A program made the position numbers and the translations under genes. This document shows positions 11,996-26,100 of a stretch of 64,000 bases of DNA, in pieces (position 1 is the stretch's first letter; the number at the start of each line of letters is the position of its first letter). This stretch comes from Heliopora coerulea (lineage: Eukaryota > Cnidaria > Anthozoa > Scleralcyonacea > Helioporidae). The stretch is taken from contig JASJOG010000083.1 in NCBI GenBank assembly GCA_030142905.1, positions 62,001-126,000 on the forward strand, in the 5' to 3' direction. The notes beneath the pieces were generated by a model, which made no database searches, was not told where the DNA came from, and worked only from the letters and a program-made list of their open reading frames with translations.

Positions 11996-14900
11996 GCAGC
12001 CAAGAAATACAAATCTGAAAATTTCATCACGAATTGGCGAGGTAAAAGTGAGAGGGAATTTCTTCCACGGGAGAAAATACCCCCAAATACATATCTCCTT
12101 ATTGCCGTGACCAGTAGCATGCGTAGTAGACCAAAATTTACAAAGAAGGGAAGAGGCTCTGACCTACTTAATGGACTTAAAATTGATATTTTGGTTGACT
12201 TTTGACATCTGGTAAATCAGCGAAATTTAACGAGAGTTAATTCGGCTGACATCAGATCACGTGCAAAGCCTGTTCGTCATGTGAAATTACAAAACGATTT
12301 AAGTGGGTTATTTTAGCCGGGGCTCTTATTAGCCTCGGCTGATATTCCTTCGGATGTACCGCCCAAATGTCGTTGTTTGTCGTGTTCTCATTATTCTTTA
12401 CACGTGAGGAGTATTTACATTTTAATCACCATAATAAAGAACTGTTATTCCTATGTCGCACTCAGTACAGGTTAATTCATAAATGAATTAGAATGACATT
12501 TTTTTTCCGAGCTCCCACAAAGTCATGAATGCTCGGAAGGGTTTGCTATAGCTGGGGAAACGCTTGATTTCATCGCCAGTATTTCCACATCCATTTCTAC
12601 TTCTCTCAAATTTGCACTCGGGTTTCCTTGAATTAAATGAAAACATAGAATTTTTATCTATTAGTCCAGACTAAATTGAGGACAGTCGTAACGACACCTT
12701 ACAAAAACGAAGGATGCTTATGAGGCCAATGGCAACTTTTCCATTTCTTAATTTATGCCAAGGGTAACTCAAATACTCATTCCAATTTTGTAATTTATGT
12801 AATATTGTTTTCATTTACTTTTACAATTATATGTCGCTTTAATAAGATGTGACGCTGGTAATTAATCATGCTTTCTAAACTGACACGCTAAAGCTGGTTT
12901 TTACTTGTTGAACGACTCAACCCAAAACAAATCACCCAATCTAATCCAGTAGGCCTGTTTGCAATGTTTAATTCATAACGTTACAACGAATATTGGGGGG
13001 TTTAATTTATACAATGAATAACTTTCGCTGCTTGACATGACTTTTGCAAAAGCGATCACTGGATTTTCCAATAAAACAGGTTTGCTTTGTCGATTAAAAA
13101 AAGCATAACCTCGCACTGAATCAAACTATTTTAAGTTTACTATCGTAAAAGTTGAAAAAATAAATGTTCCTAAAAATGTGAGTGAAATATTTTAATTCAT
13201 ATTTGTTTTCTCATCATGGCAAATTAGACAAAGCTCTTTCTTCGATTGAAACTTCAATAAAGGTCAGATTTATTCTTTTAAAGCACGTGCAGTTCTTAGA
13301 AAGACTGCAAGAAAAGTCACTTACATGAGCAGCACTGCCTGTAGCTAATTGTGTTTACATGGGCATTCATGCAAATCCAATTTTTATCAATCATCAAATA
13401 AAATTTCTCACTCACGCAGAAAGTAATAACAGACGGGAATTAAAAATGAGCGGGACTCGCAAAACTCATTATTACGAAATTTTTCGCTTTACAAAGCGCA
13501 TGAACTGACTGTTAATTTACGATACAAAATGGGTGGAAAACATACGTAAGCCCTTCATTTAAAGTTGCCTTCTTCCTCGGAGGTAAGCTGGCGATTTGTT
13601 GCTGAAAAGTAGAGACCTCTTGAAAGGAACAGCAAAAGATTCTTCATCGAAATGTCAGTTTTCGACGGTCATGTATTGACGGTTTAATGACGCTTTATTC
13701 CAACGATTGTGTTCACGAAAAACAGATATACACCTCGTCCACGCCAAAGCTTCGGCATGCTCGAAAAAGCTGTTTCATTAAACCAGTTTAATGAAAACCA
13801 ATATTTTGCCAAGTCAACCAAAACAAAGCTTTTCTAAACGAAACAACTTTTCCAGCTACAATGTTAGTTTTAATTTATGAAAGTTAAACTCGATACCGAC
13901 GGCTAAAAATAGCGAAAAATGGTTTCTGTCAAACACATGTTATTGGTCCCAACGAGGGATATAAAGAGATGAAGCGCAAACTAACCTCGGCCCACGAACA
14001 ACAGTTTTAATGAATTTGACAATGACCTCAGCCATAGAAGGAAACTAACTTGATTCCTGTTATCTGACTAACTTTCATTTTTTTCTAGTCAAAGGTGTTT
14101 GGCCTGCGAGAAAGAGTCTGCAAGTATAGGTTCGAGGTTTTGCAAGATTTTGAAAAAAAGGAAGTAACAGTCAAGAGATCTTGCTGTTATCGAGGCTAGG
14201 TAGCTGCCAGGTAGTAACAGTCTCACTACAGGAGTGGAATTGTGTAGTCATGTAATTTGCAGCCACTTTCCTGTCGGAAGATTGTGAAAACGTTTGCACC
14301 AAAGCAACGTAAACGAGGATGTTGGTTGGGTACAAATTTTCATTGTTTCAGCACCTAAACTAGCGGTATTCGTGAACTAACCAACTGATCAATTTAGAAG
14401 CAGTCGTTTAAGCAACGTAGACTTAAGCACTCAGTGAAGCTAAAATTCTGAATTTGATGGTGTTAGCACAGCGGGTTCTGATTTACAAAACTGTGTATGT
14501 TTTATGAAATATCAATATTTTATGAAACAGCTATGATTATTTTCATTGTTAGGGCGTTCCAATCATAATTTTCGTGGCTGAGACATCCCGAGATGAACCA
14601 CACCAGGCATCCATGTGAACTCGGTGTAAGTTTTCTAATTTTGGAACAACAAATCCTTCAGCAAACAGTATCTAGCAATTATGAAAAACGTTTTTTAATT
14701 GCATTCGACAGGAAGTCTGAAAATTCAAATGATCCCGGCAAGAGATGCCTTGGTAACACCTCCTCGGTCAGAACCGACAGAGATCCCACAACGATACGGA
14801 TACAGATGACATGTTTTCTTTCAAACTTCGCAGAATTATATCAGGTAATTTTGGTTATGTTTTTACCTTCTTTTTTTATTTATTTAAATGATTTTGAAGT

Positions 14901-15895
14901 AAATACACGGCCCCAATAACAAAGGATTATTATATTCTACCAGGATACTAAAACATTTAAGTAACGCACATGCAAAGAATTTTCGAAGTAAACGTATCAG
15001 AATTAAATTACGGTGTATCAACGTGGTTATATACCATATTTTCCTCCACATAACACGTTCTTAATCCACTGCGTCAAAAGAACTCCTCCGAGATGACAGT
15101 ATTTCTCAAGGTAGAATTCCTGTCGAAGAAAGGAGTCTAGCTTCGAGTGCATGCCGCTATCAGTGTCAACGACACATGCCGACTCAAAGAACGGATAATG
15201 CTTTACTATCTCTTCGCACGCCATCTGTTTTGTGTCTTGATAAGTCTGTCCGTGATTAAATTCGTTGAACCTCACGGAGATATCCGCTAGTCCATTCAGA
15301 TAGAGATGTGGGATTTAGAGTGAGGATGACGCAGGTGAAATTCCGTTTCTTCAGAAGCTTATTCTTCTATCACTTAGTTTATTTTTTTCGTATCTAAACA
15401 GTCGTGGAGAACACAAACTGTTTTTTAAAGTTCCTTTCTTTTGCTGTCACGCCATCAATTCGAAATTGACTCTACCAAGGGATGTTCGCCTCTTCTACGA
15501 GACATTTACAGTGGTTTCAGGTTTTATCCAATGACGTTTTCAACATACCCGTCCTAAGAATTACTTTGGCTACCTAAGTCTAGGGGTCCGTAAAACATTC
15601 GATGGTCGGAGAGTTCGAGCATCTTTCACTGTTTTAATTTCTCAGTCCTCTTCAAAAGAACGTCTTTAAACAGTTCATTCCACCCTATCAGACAGAACTG
15701 CCCATAGGGAAGGCGGGTATTGCCACAAGCAGCTTTTTCTCCTTGAACTGGTGGAAGACAGAATGTTTCAGTTGTCGATGTTTCCGTGAAGGCCTTTACG
15801 AGATCTTCGCTCTTTTCATCTCAAAAATATTGTCGTTATAATTAATGAAGAGTAAACATTTTGATATTGAGTAGGCCGAAACGGTTCCGTCTGTA
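11996..15895. other. intergenic, AT-rich, no gene supported
   Basis: No convincing exon, RNA gene or complete mobile element was seen. One minus-strand open frame at 15027-15275 has protein-like composition and is listed separately. Confidence 0.45.
15027..15298 (-). other. orphan protein-like open frame, unrecognised
   Basis: A minus-strand frame opened by a stop and running through NGLADISVRFNEFNHGQTYQ, a middle with KHYPFFESACVVDTDSG, and LGGVLLTQWIKNVLCGG near the end. The composition is balanced, unlike the nearby random frames, but no start, splice site or family is recognisable to me. It could be a lone exon, or a fragment of a transposon protein or processed gene. Nothing around it confirms a gene. 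Confidence 0.2.
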
Positions 15896-15897
15896 GT

Positions 15898-15957
<60 letters not shown>

Positions 15958-15980
15958 CATATATATATACAGTATATATA
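15896..15980. repeat. (TA)n microsatellite
   Basis: A run of AT/TA dinucleotides with a few GTA/CATA interruptions. Confidence 0.9.
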
Positions 15981-16024
15981 GCTCGATCGTATAACCCCTC
16001 TCTATCCAAGTTTAACATTAAGAA

Positions 16025-16176
16025 TATAAAATCATCAAGATGAACTTTTTTTTAAAAAACCTTATTCAACGTTTCGGGACAAGCCCCCTTATCAAGAATA
16101 GTATTATTCTTGTAAAAGTTTGCCCCGAAACGTTGAATAAAGTTTTTTAAAAAAAAGCTTATCTTGATGATTTTAT
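16025..16176. repeat. near-perfect hairpin with CCCGAAACGTTGAATAA core
   Basis: The arms run TATAAAATCATCAAGATGAA... inward and back out, about 55 bp each, with few mismatches. On the minus strand the left half reads CAACGTTTCGGGGCAAAC; on plus the right half reads GCCCCGAAACGTTGAATAA. It has the same architecture as 6393-6494 and 29110-29281. Confidence 0.8.
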
Positions 16177-16348
16177 ATATATATATATAGAATATACGAG
16201 ATAGAGTTGGTTTGAGAAAAGAGTGCTCAATGCGTTATTTGGCAGAGCAGGATATACAGAACTTAGCTTAAGATGTTGTTGCCATCGGCGATCTTCAGGC
16301 GACAAGCGTGAAACTCAGAGTTGTGACAATAACATTTTAAGCTAAATT

Positions 16349-16357
16349 ATATATATG

Positions 16358-16440
<83 letters not shown>

Positions 16441-16447
16441 ATATATG

Positions 16448-16478
<31 letters not shown>

Positions 16479-16482
16479 TGGA
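16349..16482. repeat. compound (TA)n(TG)n(TA)n microsatellite
   Basis: TA-rich flanks surround more than 25 TG/GT units, immediately upstream of a SINE. Open frames of Tyr-Ile or Cys-Val repeats here are artefacts. Confidence 0.95.
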
Positions 16483-16486
16483 AATA

Positions 16487-16870
16487 TGGGAGCTTGGAGA
16501 TGTCTTGAATGATAGTGGAACGTTTATCAAGCTCCATCCTTAGAAAAACGATTTCTGAGCCCCAGACAGGGATCGAACCCATAATCTTCTGATGACCAGT
16601 GAGAAGCTCTAACCATTGAGCTACCAAGACTCAGATGGTGAGCAAAGGTGCAAGTTCGACATGTGTGCGACCTTAGCGGAAGCTACCGTATGTTAATAAT
16701 ACTGTTGATGAGATATATATTTTGGAAATGTGGGAGCTTGGAGATATCTTTAATGATAGACGAACGTTCGTCAAGCTCTATCCTCAGAAAACGATTTCTG
16801 AGTCCCAGACAGGGACTCGCGTGATAGATGAAGGATGGAGCTTGACGAACGTTCATCTATATCATTCAAG
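16487..16870 (-). mobile_element. tRNA-like SINE plus partial second copy
   Basis: On the minus strand 16630-16559 reads as tRNA-like: A-box TAGCTCAATGGTTAGAGC, B-box GGTTCGATCCC, and a seven-pair acceptor arm that relies on wobbles. The tail (GGACTCAGAAATCG, then CTTGACGAACGTTCGTC and a short IR) is repeated at about 16727-16870 without the tRNA head. The relative at 57931-58205 carries the same tRNA-like module. It is not a functional tRNA gene. Confidence 0.6.
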
Positions 16871-18206
16871 TAAATATTTTGCGCGCTTCTTCATACAAAC
16901 ACGAGTAGACGACTGGGAGGATAAAAAATGGCGATAGAAAGGGAAGTGTTTCGATACCATTCAGTGGCGGATCCCGGGAGAAGGTTCAAGAGGGTTAAAC
17001 ACCCCGTTGAGCCACAAAACAATGTGGGGATTCCTTGTCATAGTCTATGTTTATTTAAAACTTTACTTGCATCTTTTTTCTTTAATTGTGCACCCCATTT
17101 AAATGAGAAACGAACCACCACTTTCTTAAAAATCTAGAAATACCAACAGGCTGATCAACCAAGCCATTCTCAACAGTCTGGAACAACACCTGGCCAGGTA
17201 ACCTTCGCTTCTGCAACATCCTAGACCCCCCCTGCTATTTCAAGGTTCTTCAATATTCGACTAGGTTTTTATAAAAGGCTGGGGTTTCCACACTACTTCA
17301 AGGTCTTCCAATACTAGGCGAGGTTCTCATAACTCTACGAGAGCGCAGAGAAAACTCTATTATTATTATTATTTTTTTCATTTATTTATTTATTTACTTG
17401 GAGATATGCATGTCTTTAAACACGTCGAGAGAACAAACAAAACGTAGAAATACCGGCAATTCGATTAACGCATGTGCTGATCAAAATATAAACTGTCCTT
17501 TCATGCAACACACAACAACGGAGCTGTCCACGTTTCCATTAAATCTGAGTGCACATTTGCGAAACGTTATTTTATAACACAATTTTTGTAATATGACTGA
17601 TGGGCATGATATTTTGATAATTAACGCCACAGACGCAAACCAATTTAGCACCACGAAATATTATAGAACTGTCATTATGACGAACGTACTTTAAATTGTC
17701 TGATGAAGGAATAAACACATTCCAAAGCATGTTGCAAATAAGTTCTCAATCAAAACTGTGGTGTTAATTATAAAAATAACACAATTTGTGGTAAATATGC
17801 TCATTTTCTACCCTAACCTTTCTCTAATTTCTCTAATGGCTGCAAAAGGTTTTTTGGCTTGAAAAGACCATTTCATACGCAAAATGAAAATTTCATACGT
17901 GAAAATGTTCCCATTCCATATGTTTTTCACATGTGAAATGACATGTGAAATTTTCGTCAGGGTGGAGTGTATCAAGGGGAACACCAGGATTGCAGCCTTT
18001 CAAAACTCCTATTTAAAGGAATGATGAGATATCGTTCGCTCGTCGTAAAAAATTGGATCTGTTGAGAAGAAAAATTGTATTCCGCTGCTGGGCCGGGTCA
18101 AACGACATACTTCACCTGAAACGAACTAAATTGCAATTGAAGTAGACCCATATTAGACAGTTGGGTCAAAAATTGAAGTGAATTAGAACCAATCAAATCG
18201 ATTGGT

Positions 18207-18524
18207 TTGCGGACGTGTAACATCTTCAGAGTAACTATTTACAAGTGTAATAAAAACATATATATCTATTTACACGTGATGATAATTAAGCAACATAAGA
18301 ACTAACCAATAGGATTAAAGTAACAAGATATAAGGTAACAAGAGAATTATGAGATAAAATAAATAAAAATAAGATGAAAGGTACAATGAAAAGGAGCCGC
18401 GTGAGGCTAAAATAAAGAAAGGAGTATGGATGAGATGTTTGCTAAATTATCATCACGTGTAAATAGATATGTAGGTTTTTGTCGCACTTGCAAATAGGTA
18501 CTCAGAAGATGTTACAGGTCCGCA
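18207..18524. mobile_element. foldback element with about 80-bp inverted arms
   Basis: 18207-18290 and 18441-18524 are inverse copies at about 90 percent by eye (TTGCGGAC.TGTAACATCTTC to TTTACACGTGATGATAA) around a 150-bp A-rich centre. The outside right flank continues CAACAAAACGTTAATAAAG, similar to the CGAAACGTTGAATAAAG core of the hairpin at 16025. Confidence 0.7.
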
Positions 18525-20156
18525 ACAAAACGTTAATAAAGTTATTTTAAATGCCTTGTTTTTCTGTCGTTATGGTTCTCCATATAAAATTCCTGAGCTG
18601 GGCTCTCATCTTTATATTACGTCTACCTTTTCCTTCCAGAAAGTCAATAGCCAGGATAGGGTTCAGTTAGACGAATGTCGTTCTTCCTTTGAGCTGGATT
18701 GGGAGAATTCAGTTCGTTTCACGAGGAATACATCGTTTGACCCGGGGCATATCTGCTCTTTTTGAATGGATTTAGCAGGGTATCCATGCACTCTGTAGAG
18801 TTTCACCGTATCGAGGTTTGTTTACAGGTTTGAGTCAGCTTTTGACCGAATATGCGGCATTTACTTAGATTGACCAGAGGTCGCCAAAATGAGAGATATG
18901 CGCAGAAACCACTGAGCATCACTGTGGGGAGATTTTTTATTTGGTCTGCTGCCTCGATGAACACCGTTATTTAAGGCTTTCTGCAATCGGCTATGATCGC
19001 TTTACCCATCTTTGTGTTGGTTGAAAACAAATATTTACAACAAAGCAAACACCTTTAGCTGTAACAGAAGAAATATAAACTTCGTCAGTTTAGCCTAAAT
19101 ACATAATTATGTAAGAATTGTTTGTTTTATTTGCTTGGGAAGTTCAGCTCTAGAAGTCTCGTTGCATTTATCAATCATTGGTTGCTCCAAATCATAAATA
19201 TCAAAAATTGTCGAATCAGTATATACCCAGCTTGAAAGTGAAGTGACAAAAACAATTATGGAGCACTTTTTAACTATTAGCTGAGAATATTCGAAAGAAT
19301 TTCGTCAGAGCGTTTTGTTTTGGATTACAATATCATGGATTTATCTTATCTGGCAAGGAAATTTGCCCCCTAGTGGGACCAACTCAATTTTGATCCATCG
19401 GAGTAAGGTAATTATCAATGGTTTTAAGAATTCCGGTCTAAAGTGGTCTAAAGGAGCCATGGGTTTCCAAAAAAAAAATAAAAAAAGAGAAAAAAAAAAG
19501 AAAGAAAGAAAGAAAGAAAGAAAGAACAGAAAAGGTAGGCATGGAATTTGAAGTCAATAAGTTTGTCGAATATCCTGCTCTTGACCAGGCCGATACAACA
19601 CCACTTCGTGTCTTTATAGCTATATAGCTAAGCAAATTCGTGATAACAATATAGTAATAATTAGTCCCTCTGTGGAACAAAGAGCATTTAGAATAAGGTC
19701 TAAGCTGATTAGACAATATGAAAGAAACATTCCTTTTTTGACACCGAACCTTCTGTGAAGTCATAGAAATCCGATTAATACCTGCAATAATTGCAAGCGA
19801 AACATAATGAGCAAAGAAACATGTCGAAGTACACTGTTGGTGAGAAATGTTAAGGTACGTTGACGTCTGGCCATAGCGCTACGGCAGAAGATAACAAACA
19901 ACATTAACTATTTATCATTTGCAATAATGACTGATTATATCCTTTCAGAGCGTTTTTCTGTGTATCCTTGACTCATGATCGTTTTGAAATTTGTCCCTCG
20001 CGTTCTCTTTACGACTCCTCGGGTGGTCTCAATTGAAACAAAATAGTCAGCCAGCGATATGAAAAACAGGAATTGTCTCACCAAATTACTTTTACATTCA
20101 CAGTCACGGGCGCGAGAACAGGAACTCGAAGGTGAAGCTAAGTGCCAATTAAAGGA
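18525..20156. other. intergenic, 5' flank of nAChR gene B
   Basis: No gene was seen. It includes a purine tract of AAAG repeats at about 19468-19540. The promoter of gene B should lie in the last few hundred bases, but no clear core element is visible. Confidence 0.45.
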
Positions 20157-23100
20157 ATGCTGAAAGCCATGACATTTCCTCCGCAATTTGTAATCACAGT
20201 ACTGATTCTTCCTTCAGCACTTTTCTTTGAAGGTAAGAGATCCAACGGTTATTTTAATACATATCTACTGCGTTTGTCCTAGTTTATCAGCAATCAGCGA
20301 TGACCGGCCTTCGCAACAAAATATGGTTTATAGTGCAACTTTTTGACCGGTACGACACTGGAGGATTTGAAAACACCGAGACGCTCGCTATGGTTCGCGG
20401 TGTGTTCCAACATAGTCTTATTAAGGTTATTTGACTACATGAGTGGGTAAAATAGTTCTTAGTGAGCGATCCATTAGTGAAACAGCTGCATGGGTTATTG
20501 TACAACTGAAGTCACTAACTCAGCTGAGGATAAATGCACTTTATCCTTGCGTCAAGTCGATTCATAAAAATTATTACAGCATATATGCAACCAGAAATCG
20601 CAACAAAACATTTTTCACTGCGTTTGCATCCGGCTGAAATTTCATCAAGAGAAAGTTATCCTCATTCACAAAAAAGACCTCAAGAATTGACTTCCCAAGT
20701 TTCCTGAGTCACGTCATGACAAATTGACTTTGTGTATCGAAAAGAATGGTGAAATAAAGACAGTGATGTATCACTGACGTTATTTAGAGTAACGTGTACA
20801 GTGAAACGGAAAATTTCTTTTTATATCTTTTCTCCCTTGGAATGTGCATTGGCCAAATATCGTGTGTCCTGCAGTAGTGAACCATTAAAAAATGCAAAGC
20901 ATCATTAACGATGAGAGTTGAAGTCGTCAAAAGCTAAACTTTATTGTTTTGAAGCTTTTTGGAAGCCCTGAGGTTATTTTAATTGGAAAATACTTCAAGT
21001 CTATGCGTTATCTGATGTAAGCTCGCACAACAGTCAACACAGCATTCGTTAGAAAGGTCTCGATGACCGCAAATAAAAAAAACACAAAAAATTTCGGTTG
21101 TGGCAAGATAAGAGGAATCCCATGCCTTCGAAGTTCTTTAATGGAAATTAACGTCAGAGATGAAATGAATTTTACTCCAGTTCATTACTCGATATTCAGT
21201 CGCGAGCCCAAATGTTGAGAGATCAATAAACCGTTCACTATTTCAGGTAAGACACAATTACAGCAGTTCTCGATCGGTTTTTCACTTCACTGGAAGTCCT
21301 ATCGACGGGATCTCCTCAACGATAGATGACCCAATGGATAAATTGCAGTCTGTAACATAAAAGACAGACGCTTGAAACTAGGTTCCTTTCATATAGTCTT
21401 TCCGTACTGCATACGTTTTGTTATACTATAAAACTATAAAGTTGGTGACTTCTTGACAGATGGAGTGGTTAAGGGTGAACAGAATTAGATGACGTATGAA
21501 CGGAAAAAACAATGACGCAAGATAAGTTTCGTTGCTTAAGCAGAGGCACGTTTTGATAGAATAGATGTTAGTTTCAACGGGGAAAGCCAACACGTTCACC
21601 CACGACACATCGTTTTCTTTCTCAGCTTTTATTGGTTTTCGGTCTTGTTTAATCGCAGTTTCATATTGATTTGTCGTTCAGCATCGCAGCGATCCTTCTC
21701 TGTCCAACAGAATATCACGATTTCTCTCCCGCCTCGGCAATAGCCAAGCTTGGTAAGGCTATCAAGTATTCCGGCTGTGAAATTCAACAAGACGCTGAGC
21801 TTTACAGTTTCGAATTCATTGAAAACGGTGCGAGAATAACGACTTGTGTTGTTAAATATTTGCAAATGAAAGCCAGAGTATCCTTGGACACAAAAACCCT
21901 CAGTAGGACATTAATTGTGAATATTTAAAGAGACAAGACACCAGGATGGTAGATAATTACCCAACGGTTCGCATTTTCAGCTTCTAAATATCTCCACTAC
22001 AACTTATGCACGGTGTAATACTCTGACATTATCCCTGGTTTCTAACTGGTAACTAACAGTCGTATTTAGATTACAAACAACGTGGAAACTAACAGAAGAA
22101 TTACAGGCGGTAACATTGTCGCCTCTGTGGCTACCCACTTACATCCAAGTGTAGGTCGCCTATGCCATCTCAATAAACATTGTTTTGAGTCTCAACACTG
22201 CCTTCTTAGCACATTTTCAATTGCAGATTTTCAATTTAAGCCATATGCATCAAAAAAGTTTTGATTATTTAAACTGACAAGCAGAAAAGATGTCAAGATG
22301 ACAGGAACATATAAATTTTAACGTTACAACCAAGCGGCCATTCTTACTGCTATGTTTATCGCGATATTATAACATTAATCACTAAGCCTAACTGCTCAAT
22401 TAAAACGGTCGACTAAAGATACAGTGAATAGCAGTTACCATCATAACGTAGGACGAGCAAAGAACATACGAGTGTTGCAATTACGACCAACACGATTACA
22501 GGGCAATGTTTATTTAACAGCAAGCGAGGTCAAACAATTTCAATCTTGAAATGCCCAAGTTATTTTAGCGGTCTATTTTGTCGTATTAACATCATTATGA
22601 TATAATGATAAACACGTAAAAGAAGAGGTGGAAAGTATTGTCTGGCTTATTAGCTCAAAGTAAACCGATGTGATTAATCTGTTTACCTAGCAATGTCAAC
22701 ATCTGCAGGACTGATACAGTAGAATGTTTAGAAAGTTTAATTAGCATTGAAAAACGAGGAAGATAAAATTTTCAGTGAGTTTACCCATAGACTTACTAAG
22801 GATTTGCTGGCCATTACACATTATTACTATTCATGGGTATCGTTGGAGTCGACCCTGCGGTCTTGTGTTTGAAGCCAGAACAATACACAGTCGCAATCGT
22901 TTTACTTTCTTGTTATGTCAATTATTTTTGGTATGTTGACTGTAGTCAGGGATTGGATTTATGAATGGCAAACTTTGGAACGGTCGTGTTTGAGCCGAAA
23001 CTGATGAAGGATTCATAAAGCTAGATTTGGTTTCAGAGTTGCAAAATCGCGCAGATGAAATGAGAGGCGCAAGAAAGGATGCGAGCGAGGAAAGACAAAA

Positions 23101-26100
23101 AAACCCCTGATTTTTGTTTTTTGAGTCAAGGAGAGCTAAAAAGAACAAGTTTGTGGCGGAGCGAAAGTGGAAGAAGAAACAGAGGGGAGTTGAAATCTTA
23201 TTTCAAACACGTAATTGTACGCAATAATACAAGGCTAGTGTTTTTCCACCTCATATGTAGTCGACCACTCTCCCAGGTCAACCAATTTTTGATGTTAATG
23301 TTGTTTCTCGATATTAGTTCTCCAGTCTTATGGCCCCACTGCATTCAATGCCTGTTATCTTTATTATTTTGACAGTGAATAAAGCTTCAACGGAACGTGA
23401 AAATCCAACACTTCAAAACAGTTCTTGGGAAGGCACAGCATCGACAGTTCCGACTCATAACCAATGTAAGGTGGACAAGAAAAACCCTCAAAAGGAAGAT
23501 CCGGAACACAGACTTCTCAAAGACTTAATGCGGAATTATGACCCAAACGTCCGACCTATCATTGACAAAACAAAATCAGTACATGTCAAGTTTGACCTCG
23601 CTTTTAACCAGATAGTGGAATTGGTGAGTGAACTACTACTGTCAGTAGATAAAAAAACACTGATATTGACACGAAAGTCAATACTGCAGGGAAAGAACGT
23701 AAAAAATGTTTAAAGGCAGTGTCCTGCCGAAGAACAAGAGATCAATGTACTGAGGCTTCGAGCGAAAGCCCCCTCCATTAGAGTCCATTGACAAGAGAGT
23801 CAATTGGCATTGTTTTCTCGTTAAACATTTATACGTTGATTCAGAAGTGCTGACGCAGCACTCCATTTTGGATAATGCAGAGAAAGTCTTCTTAAGCGTT
23901 TCAAGACTTCCAATGAGAATTTAAGGCACGACACTGGCAAGGGTTGTGACCCTGAAGATTATGAAAATTATCTTTATATTTTCTCTATTGCCATGCAAAG
24001 CTTGGAGGGAAATATATTACCGACAAATAACAGACACATCACCAAAACGTTTGAATTTCACGTTTCGTTCTCAGGACGGCCGAAGGCAGACGATGAAAAG
24101 TAAAGTTTGGTTGAGACAGGTAAGAACTGAAAATGAGCCAAGTCGATCAAAAGCTTTATCATTGTAAAATATCCGTTATCATCATTATCATCACTTTTAT
24201 TATTACAATTACCATCACCATCATAATCATCATAATCATTATTATTATTATTATTATGATTATCACCATCTTCATAGTCATAATCTTCATTCTCATCATC
24301 GCCATCTTCATTATCAACATTATTGTCATTACCATTATCATCATCATCATCATCATTATCATCACCGTGATTATTACAATCACCATCACCATCATAATCA
24401 ATATAATTATCACCATGATTATCACCATCTTCATTATCATCATCATCATTGTTACAATCACCATCATCATCGTAATCATTATTATCATTATTATGATTAT
24501 CACCATCTTCATAGTCATAATCTTCATTATCATCATCATCATTATCATCACCATCATTATTACAATCACCATCACCATCATAATCATTATTATCATTATT
24601 ATGATTATCACCATCTTCATAGTCATAATCTTCATTCTCATCATTATCATTATCATCACCGTCATTATTACAATCAGTATCACCATCATAATCATTATTG
24701 TCATTATTATGATTATCACCATCTTCATAGTCATAATCTTCATTATCATCATCATCATTATCATCACCATCTTCATTATCACCATCATTATTATCATTAC
24801 CATTATTATCATTATCATTATTACGATCATTGAGGGCAGTTTTTATTTTCAGCAAGAAAATAAGAAAGAAACCACTGACTGTGTAGCCAAAATAAATGTA
24901 AAATACAAATATTAAACTAAAATTTTTGAAAATAAGTATTTACGTCATTGCCGTAAGAACTACTGCTGCTACTGCAGCTGCAGTTGCTACTACGGTTACC
25001 TGTACTACAACTGGTACAACTGCTAATACTTGACTACTGATTCTGTTGTTGCTGCTGTAATTTGATAGAAAATGTGCTTCAAGAATCTGAGACATCAGTT
25101 ATCTTGCTTATTCTATCATTTTGCTTACAGTTTTGGAACAATCCATACCTAACATGGAACTCAAGTGACTATTGCGGCATAACATTTATCATTGTAAATT
25201 CGAAGAATATTTGGAAGCCAGATGTGGTTTTGTACAACAGGTTAGTTTTGATTGCGATGAGTAGTTTTTGTAACTGGAAAATTCAGATAATAGCCCAAGA
25301 GCCGAAATTTTATGAAGTGTAAGATAAAACCGAGGGAAGTCGTTTTCGAGTAATTTCCTGTATCCAGGAAGTTAGTTTATGTACACCACTTATGTTTTGG
25401 GGGATAGAAAATTAACAAACATAATCCGACAATACTGTTTTCCACGATTAGTCCACTCTTATTTTGTTCAGTTTTCATTTCGTTCATCTAGCATCGGTCA
25501 AGAAGCCGCCATTTACAACCGAAATTATCTAATAAAAATCCACTCAAACGGGGACACGGAGTGGTACTGTCCAGCGGAGATCAGCAGTATTTGCAAGATT
25601 GACATCAAGCACTTCCCGTTCGACACCCAAGAATGCACGCTGAAGTTCGGCTCGTGGGCGTACACGGGGACTGAGGTTAACCTCCTTCTAAAGAATCCAA
25701 CCGCTGACCTAGTCTCTTTCACGAAGAACGGTGAATGGGAGCTCATAGGTGTACCAGGCAAAAGAAACGTTCAAAGTTACACGTGCTGTCCGGAGCCCTA
25801 CGTTGATATCACTTATACAATCAGAATCAAGAGACGTGTGCTATTTTATCTCAACAATCTGATCATTCCGTGCGTGGTCCTAGCTGGGCTCACGGTACTC
25901 TCCTTCTACCTTCCTCCTGAATCGGGCGAAAGGGTGTCGCTGGTAATTACAGTTCTTCTCGGCCTCACAGTGTTTATGTTGCTGTTTAACGAAAGTATTC
26001 CTCCGACATCTGAAGCCATGCCTTTGATCGGCAAGTACTTTTTCGCCGTTCTCATCGAGGTCGCCAGTTCTCTCTTCGCAACATGCTTAATCATCCGTTG

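Noticed and set aside
16337..16627. His-Thr / Tyr-Ile repeat frames
   Set aside because: Compound TA/TG microsatellite next to a SINE.
24058..24915. Long frames of Asp/Asn repeats (minus) and Ile/Thr repeats (plus)
   Set aside because: They are translations of an intronic ATC/ATT microsatellite between two validated exons of gene B.
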